DNA from: Aquipseudomonas alcaligenes MRY13-0052
GTDB taxonomy: Bacteria; Pseudomonadota; Gammaproteobacteria; Pseudomonadales; Pseudomonadaceae
Direction: 5' to 3'
Assembly: GCA_000474255.1 (NCBI GenBank)
Contig: BATO01000003.1
Span: forward strand, 62,001-126,000
Length of the DNA stretch: 64,000 nucleotides
Part shown: piece by piece, positions 59,977 through 64,000 of the stretch
Layout: every line of letters starts with the position of its first letter
How positions within the stretch are numbered: position 1 is the stretch's first letter
Position numbers and translations under genes: made by a program
Notes under the pieces: generated by a model
What the model was told of the DNA's origin: nothing
Database searches by the model: none
What the model saw: only the letters and a program-made list of their open reading frames with translations

Positions 59977-60996
59977 TTAGGCGCACTGCTCCGCCAGGTG
60001 GTTCACCAGCGCCTGGGCCAGCTCGCGGGGATCGGCGCTGAAGGTGCTGTAGCCACCCTCGCGCAGGCTGTCGGGCATGCTGGCGCAGGCGCAGCTGTCG
60101 CCACGCTGGGTCCAGATCGGCGCGCCCTGGCGGCGTACATAGGCGGCGGCTGCACTGCCGTCGCTGCCCATGCCGCTGAAGGCGATGACCCCGCACTGGG
60201 CACCGTAGTGCTGGGCGAGGTTGAGCATCACCTGGTCGATGGACGGGCTGTAGGGCTCCGGCCACGGGCGTTCGCCCACCAGCATGGCACCGTCTTCGGC
60301 AAAGCTGAGTTCATGGCTGATGGGCACCACCACCACTTCACCGGCACGCACCGCATCACCGGGGCGGGCCAGGTTGACCGGCCACTGGCTGTGACGGCCG
60401 ACGGCCTGGGGCAGCGCCGTTTCGAAGGTCGGGTCGATGTGCTGGGCATAGATGAAGCCAACGGGCAGGCCGCCGGGCAAGGCATCAAGGAAGGCCTTCA
60501 CCGCAGCCGGGCCACCGAGGGACGCCGCCAGCAGCCACACCTGGCGTGCCGGCTCACCGGCTACCAGCGGCGTGTCGGCCAGGGCGCGGGGCAGGTCCAG
60601 GCGCGCCGGGCGCTGCGCATCGCTGAGCAGGGCTTCGAGGCTGGGGCCGACGGCCACGGCCGGGTCGCCCACCAGGCGCTTGAGCTTGCCGAACAGGCGA
60701 CGCTCCCAGCGCGGGTAATTCTCCGAGTGGCGCTCGGGGGCATGGCCCTCGCCGAACAGCACCGGTGCGCTGGCGCGTTCCATCAGGTTGTCGACCAAGG
60801 GCGAGTCGTCCGACTGCGCCAGGTCCACCAACCACAGGTCCACTTCGCAGGCGCTCAGGGTTTCCTCATCCAGCCGTGCCGGATCGCTGTTGAGCACCAC
60901 CTGGTAGCCGTTGCCCGCCAGCGCCTGCTGCAGCACATGGCGCTGCAGCGAGGTGTCGGCGATGACGGCGATACGCGCAGAGGTTTTCTCAGTCAT
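59977..60996 (-). CDS. chpB: CheB-type methylesterase ChpB
   Basis: About 339 aa. The N-terminal receiver-like part is degenerate, and the C-terminal methylesterase domain has the catalytic triad regions LLAASLGGPAAV (Ser), YAQHIDP (His) and FSGMGSDGS (Asp). It demethylates the receptor of the Chp pathway (PilJ in P. aeruginosa). The start at 60996 overlaps the end of chpA by 8 bp, consistent with coupling; no matching CheR gene is inside the window. Confidence 0.9.
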   Translation of the reverse strand: MTEKTSARIAVIADTSLQRHVLQQALAGNGYQVVLNSDPARLDEETLSACEVDLWLVDLAQSDDSPLVDNLMERASAPVLFGEGHAPERHSENYPRWERRLFGKLKRLVGDPAVAVGPSLEALLSDAQRPARLDLPRALADTPLVAGEPARQVWLLAASLGGPAAVKAFLDALPGGLPVGFIYAQHIDPTFETALPQAVGRHSQWPVNLARPGDAVRAGEVVVVPISHELSFAEDGAMLVGERPWPEPYSPSIDQVMLNLAQHYGAQCGVIAFSGMGSDGSAAAAYVRRQGAPIWTQRGDSCACASMPDSLREGGYSTFSADPRELAQALVNHLAEQCA

Positions 60997-63900
60997 TTCC
61001 CTTGACCAGTCGCTGGATGGTTTCAAGCAGCAGGGACTCCTGGTACGGCTTGCCCAAGTAGTCGTTGACGCCGATGGTCATGGCCCGCTCACGGTGTTTC
61101 TCACCGGTACGCGAGGTGATCATGATGATCGGCAGGTCTTTCAGTCGCTCATCGTGGCGCACCAGGGTGGCCACTTCGAAACCGTCCATGCGCGGCATCT
61201 CGATGTCCAGCAGCATGATGTCCGGGCGGTGTTCCTGCAGTTGCGAGATCGCGTCCACCCCATCCTTGGCGGTGAGCACGTTCATGCCGTTGCGTTCCAG
61301 CAGGCGGCTGGTGACCTTGCGCACGGTGACCGAGTCGTCCACCACCATCACCAGCGGCGGACGGTCGTGATCGAGTTCCGCCGGCAGAGCGGCCTGGGTG
61401 GCGGAGCGCGGCAGCATCTGCACCAGGTGTGCGTGCATGGCGCGGATGGTCGCCAGCAGGTCGAGAATCACCACCACGCGGCCGTCACCGAGGATGGTGG
61501 CGCCGGAGATGCCGTGCACCCCGGAGAACTGCGGGCCGAGACTCTTCACCACGATCTCGCGGGAGCCCGCCAGGGAGTCCACCTGGACCGCCACGGCGTG
61601 CTCGGTGGAGCGCACCAGGATCACCGGCAGCGGCAGGCTCTGGCCCACCAGCTTGGGTTGCTGGCCGTTGTTCAGCAGGTCGCCCAGGTACTTCAGTTCG
61701 TAGGCCTGGCCGGCGTACTCGAAGCGCGGGGCATCGGGCTGGTAGTAAGCCTCCAGCTCGTACGGGGAGACCCGCACGATACCTTCGATGGTGTTCAGCG
61801 GGATGGCGTAAAGGTCTTCGCCGGAGAGCACCATCAGCGCGCGGTTCACCGATACGGTGAACGGCAGGCGGATGAGGAAGCGGGTGCCCTCGCCCGGCGT
61901 CGAGTCGATGCTCATGGAGCCGCCGAGCTGTTTCACCTCGGAGTGCACCACGTCCATGCCCACGCCACGGCCGGAGATCTGCGTGACCTTCTCGGCAGTG
62001 GAGAAGCCGGCTTCGAGGATGAACTGCAGCACCTCGTAGTCGGAGAGGTCGGATTCGCTGTCCATCATCCCGCGCTCGATGGCCTTGCGGCGCACGGCGT
62101 CGAGACGGATGCCACCGCCGTCGTCGGCCAGGGCGAGGACGATATCGCCACCCTCGCGGCCCAGGGTCAGGCGGATGGTGCCGGTTTCCGACTTGCCGGC
62201 GGCGCGGCGTGCGTCGACGGATTCGATGCCATGGTCCACGGCGTTGCGCAGCATGTGCTCCAGCGGCGCGACGATCCGTTCGAGGACGGTACGGTCCATC
62301 TCGCCTTCGGCGTTGCCGACGACGAATTCCACCTGCTTGCCCAGTTCGCTCGCCACCTGGCGGACGATCCGGCGCAGGCGCGGCACCAGGCGGTCGAAGG
62401 GCACCATGCGCGTACGCATCAGGCCTTCCTGCAGCTCGGTGTTGACACGTGCCTGTTGCAGCAGCAGGGTTTCGGCATCGCGGTTACGCGCCGCCAGGGT
62501 TTCCTTGAGGTCCAGCAAGTCGGACGCGGACTCGAACAGCGCACGGGACAGCTGCTGCAGCTGCGAGTGGCGGTCCATCTCCAGCGGGTCGAAGTCCTCG
62601 TAGCCGGCACGCTCGGCCTCGGCCTGGTAGCGGCTGAGGATCTGCGCCTGGGTTTCGGTGTCGAGGCGGCGCAGCTGGTCGCGGACCCGTTCGATGGTGG
62701 CCTCCATCTCGCTCAGGGTGAAGCTGAAGTCGCTTACCTGCTGCTCGACACGACCACGGAAGATCGAGGTTTCACCCGCCAGGTTGACCAGGCCTTCGAG
62801 CAGGTCCGCCGGTACCTTGACCAGCTCCTGGGGTGCGCGGCGGGAGGCGGCGTCCAGTGCGGCTTCCTGGGCCTTGCGGACGAAGGGCAGGACCTTGTTC
62901 TCGGCCACGACCTGCGGCACGGCGCTGGCAGCGACCATGGGCGCGGCCAGGGTGGGCACGGGGGCCTGCGCGACCGGGGCCGGCTCGAGGGCTTCCGGCT
63001 CCAGGGCTTCTTCGGCGAGCACCGCGTTCAGGCGCTCGCGCAGTTGGTCGAGCTCGGCCTGCAGGCCGTCGAAGCCGGACTGCACGTCGAGGAACAGGCT
63101 GTCCGGCCAGGGCGCCCCTTGCTGCTGTGCTTCGGTCAGGTGCTGTTCGAGGTCATGGCTGAGATCGCCCAGGCGTTTCTGCCCGGCCAGGCGCGCACCA
63201 CCCTTGAGGGTGTGCAGCAGGCGCAGCAGCTCGTCGATCTGGGCACCGTCCTCGCGCTGCTCTTCCCAGCGACCGATGGTGCGCTCCATGGCTTCGAGCA
63301 GGTCGTCGGCCTCTTCGAGGAAGATGTCGAGGATGTCGTCGCTTTCGCTGGCATCGTCATCGACCACCTGGGCAGCCGGCTGCAGGTGCACGCTGGAGGG
63401 CATGCTCAGCTGCTCGTCCGGGTTGGCCCGGAAGCGCTTGATGGCGTCGATCAGGGCATCGCCGCTGGGCACGCCACGCTTGTCACGCACCGCTTCGAGC
63501 ATCTCGGCGAGGCGGTCATGGCAGGCCTGGAGCAGGGCGAACAGGCCCGGGCTGGCGCGCAGGCGCCCGCCGCAGAGGCCTTCATAAAGGAATTCGAGTT
63601 CGTGGGCGAGGTCGCCGATCTCGCGGATCTCGGCCATGCGCGCACCACCCTTGAGGGTGTGCAGGTCACGTTGCAGGGCTTCGACTTCGAGGATGTTGTT
63701 GACGTCGTCCATCCAGCGCTGCAGCGAAGCGCCGGCGCTGTCGATGATGTCGAAACCTTCCTCGAGGAAGATTTCCACCAGTTCCGGATCGCGATCATCG
63801 AAGGCACTGGAGACGGGCTCGACGGCGCGGGGTGCTTCGATCACCGGTGCCGGCACGAACTCGGGCTCGATGGCAGCAGGCGCTTCGACCTCAGACAGGT

Positions 63901-64000
63901 CCAGCACTTCCGGCTCGGCGTGCAGCTCGATCACGGGCTCAGCTTCAAGCTCGGCTTCGGCTTCGGCTTCGGCTTCGGCTTCGGCTTCGGCTTCGGCTTC
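60989..64000 (-). CDS. chpA: Hybrid CheA-type histidine kinase ChpA (3' part; gene continues beyond the window)
   Basis: The last 1003 codons are visible. From the right edge: an (EA)n acidic repeat, one HPt domain with LQRDLHTLKGGARMAE, a second with LLHTLKGGARLAGQKR, the CheA dimerisation and ATPase region (MLRNAVDHGIES, ADDGGGIRLD, GRGVGMDVV), a CheW-like domain, and a C-terminal receiver (VMVVDDSVTVRK, LLDIEMPRMDGFE, GKPYQE). This matches ChpA, the kinase of the type IV pilus twitching/cAMP pathway, which in P. aeruginosa carries several more HPt/Spt/Tpt domains upstream. Partial because of the window edge. Confidence 0.92.
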   Translation of the reverse strand, partial: EAEAEAEAEAEAEAEAELEAEPVIELHAEPEVLDLSEVEAPAAIEPEFVPAPVIEAPRAVEPVSSAFDDRDPELVEIFLEEGFDIIDSAGASLQRWMDDVNNILEVEALQRDLHTLKGGARMAEIREIGDLAHELEFLYEGLCGGRLRASPGLFALLQACHDRLAEMLEAVRDKRGVPSGDALIDAIKRFRANPDEQLSMPSSVHLQPAAQVVDDDASESDDILDIFLEEADDLLEAMERTIGRWEEQREDGAQIDELLRLLHTLKGGARLAGQKRLGDLSHDLEQHLTEAQQQGAPWPDSLFLDVQSGFDGLQAELDQLRERLNAVLAEEALEPEALEPAPVAQAPVPTLAAPMVAASAVPQVVAENKVLPFVRKAQEAALDAASRRAPQELVKVPADLLEGLVNLAGETSIFRGRVEQQVSDFSFTLSEMEATIERVRDQLRRLDTETQAQILSRYQAEAERAGYEDFDPLEMDRHSQLQQLSRALFESASDLLDLKETLAARNRDAETLLLQQARVNTELQEGLMRTRMVPFDRLVPRLRRIVRQVASELGKQVEFVVGNAEGEMDRTVLERIVAPLEHMLRNAVDHGIESVDARRAAGKSETGTIRLTLGREGGDIVLALADDGGGIRLDAVRRKAIERGMMDSESDLSDYEVLQFILEAGFSTAEKVTQISGRGVGMDVVHSEVKQLGGSMSIDSTPGEGTRFLIRLPFTVSVNRALMVLSGEDLYAIPLNTIEGIVRVSPYELEAYYQPDAPRFEYAGQAYELKYLGDLLNNGQQPKLVGQSLPLPVILVRSTEHAVAVQVDSLAGSREIVVKSLGPQFSGVHGISGATILGDGRVVVILDLLATIRAMHAHLVQMLPRSATQAALPAELDHDRPPLVMVVDDSVTVRKVTSRLLERNGMNVLTAKDGVDAISQLQEHRPDIMLLDIEMPRMDGFEVATLVRHDERLKDLPIIMITSRTGEKHRERAMTIGVNDYLGKPYQESLLLETIQRLVKGND
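63954..64000. repeat. GGCTTC hexanucleotide microsatellite in chpA
   Basis: About eight perfect tandem GGCTTC units (minus strand GAAGCC, encoding Glu-Ala) run into the right edge, so the total length is unknown. Confidence 0.9.

Overview
The window is high-GC chromosomal DNA of a Pseudomonas species. The evidence is the gene content and order (choline ABC transporter with betI/betT/betB/betA; fbaA, pgk, epd, tktA; metK; ahcY, metF; bioA, rsmE; the Chp chemosensory genes), Pseudomonas-type REP sequences with a REP-associated transposase, and a PL7 alginate lyase. From memory, several blocks follow the gene order of P. aeruginosa. I cannot name the species. I see no tRNA, rRNA, CRISPR array, prophage or intact insertion sequence.

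Layout. 1-3.1 kb: choline/betaine ABC transporter (ATPase end, permease, two periplasmic binding proteins), closed by a terminator. 3.2-9.8 kb: betI with its own operator, then a 572-bp inverted-repeat-bounded non-coding element and a REP doublet, then betT divergent from betB-betA across a shared BetI-type operator. 9.8-19.6 kb: TorT-like binding protein, MFS exporter, DbpA helicase, REC-REC-GGDEF protein, orphan solute-binding protein, HI0933-type flavoprotein, YccS-type membrane protein. 19.6-22.2 kb: a REP/RAYT locus, a MocR regulator whose last codons lie in a REP, and a divergent DUF1127 gene. 22.2-28.4 kb: chemoreceptor, HDOD protein, small proteins, YgjP-type metalloprotein, alginate lyase. 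28.5-39.2 kb: fbaA, two lipoproteins, pgk-epd-tktA, a TDT permease with a divergent LysR gene, then an ArsR-methyltransferase regulator and metK. 39.2-45.5 kb: mostly small envelope proteins, LigB, LemA with a TPM-domain protein, and a thioesterase. 45.5-52 kb: SAH riboswitch-ahcY-metF, then an uncharacterised pair (large secreted repeat protein and DUF3142 protein) and another orphan binding protein. 52-64 kb: RhlE, YceI, cytochrome b561, amine oxidase, bioA, rsmE, chpC, chpB and the 3' part of chpA, which runs off the right edge.

How the genes fit together. The first 10 kb forms a choline-to-glycine-betaine module: ABC and BCCT uptake, then oxidation by BetA and BetB, with BetI-type operators at two promoters. 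A second theme is the S-adenosylmethionine cycle. metK makes SAM, ahcY removes SAH and metF supplies methyl groups. One arm carries an SAH riboswitch and the other an ArsR-type regulator fused to a methyltransferase fold, next to a perfect palindrome. Lower glycolysis/pentose phosphate genes form a compact minus-strand block. Short dispersed repeats (at least three families) sit mostly at gene ends and several touch stop codons.
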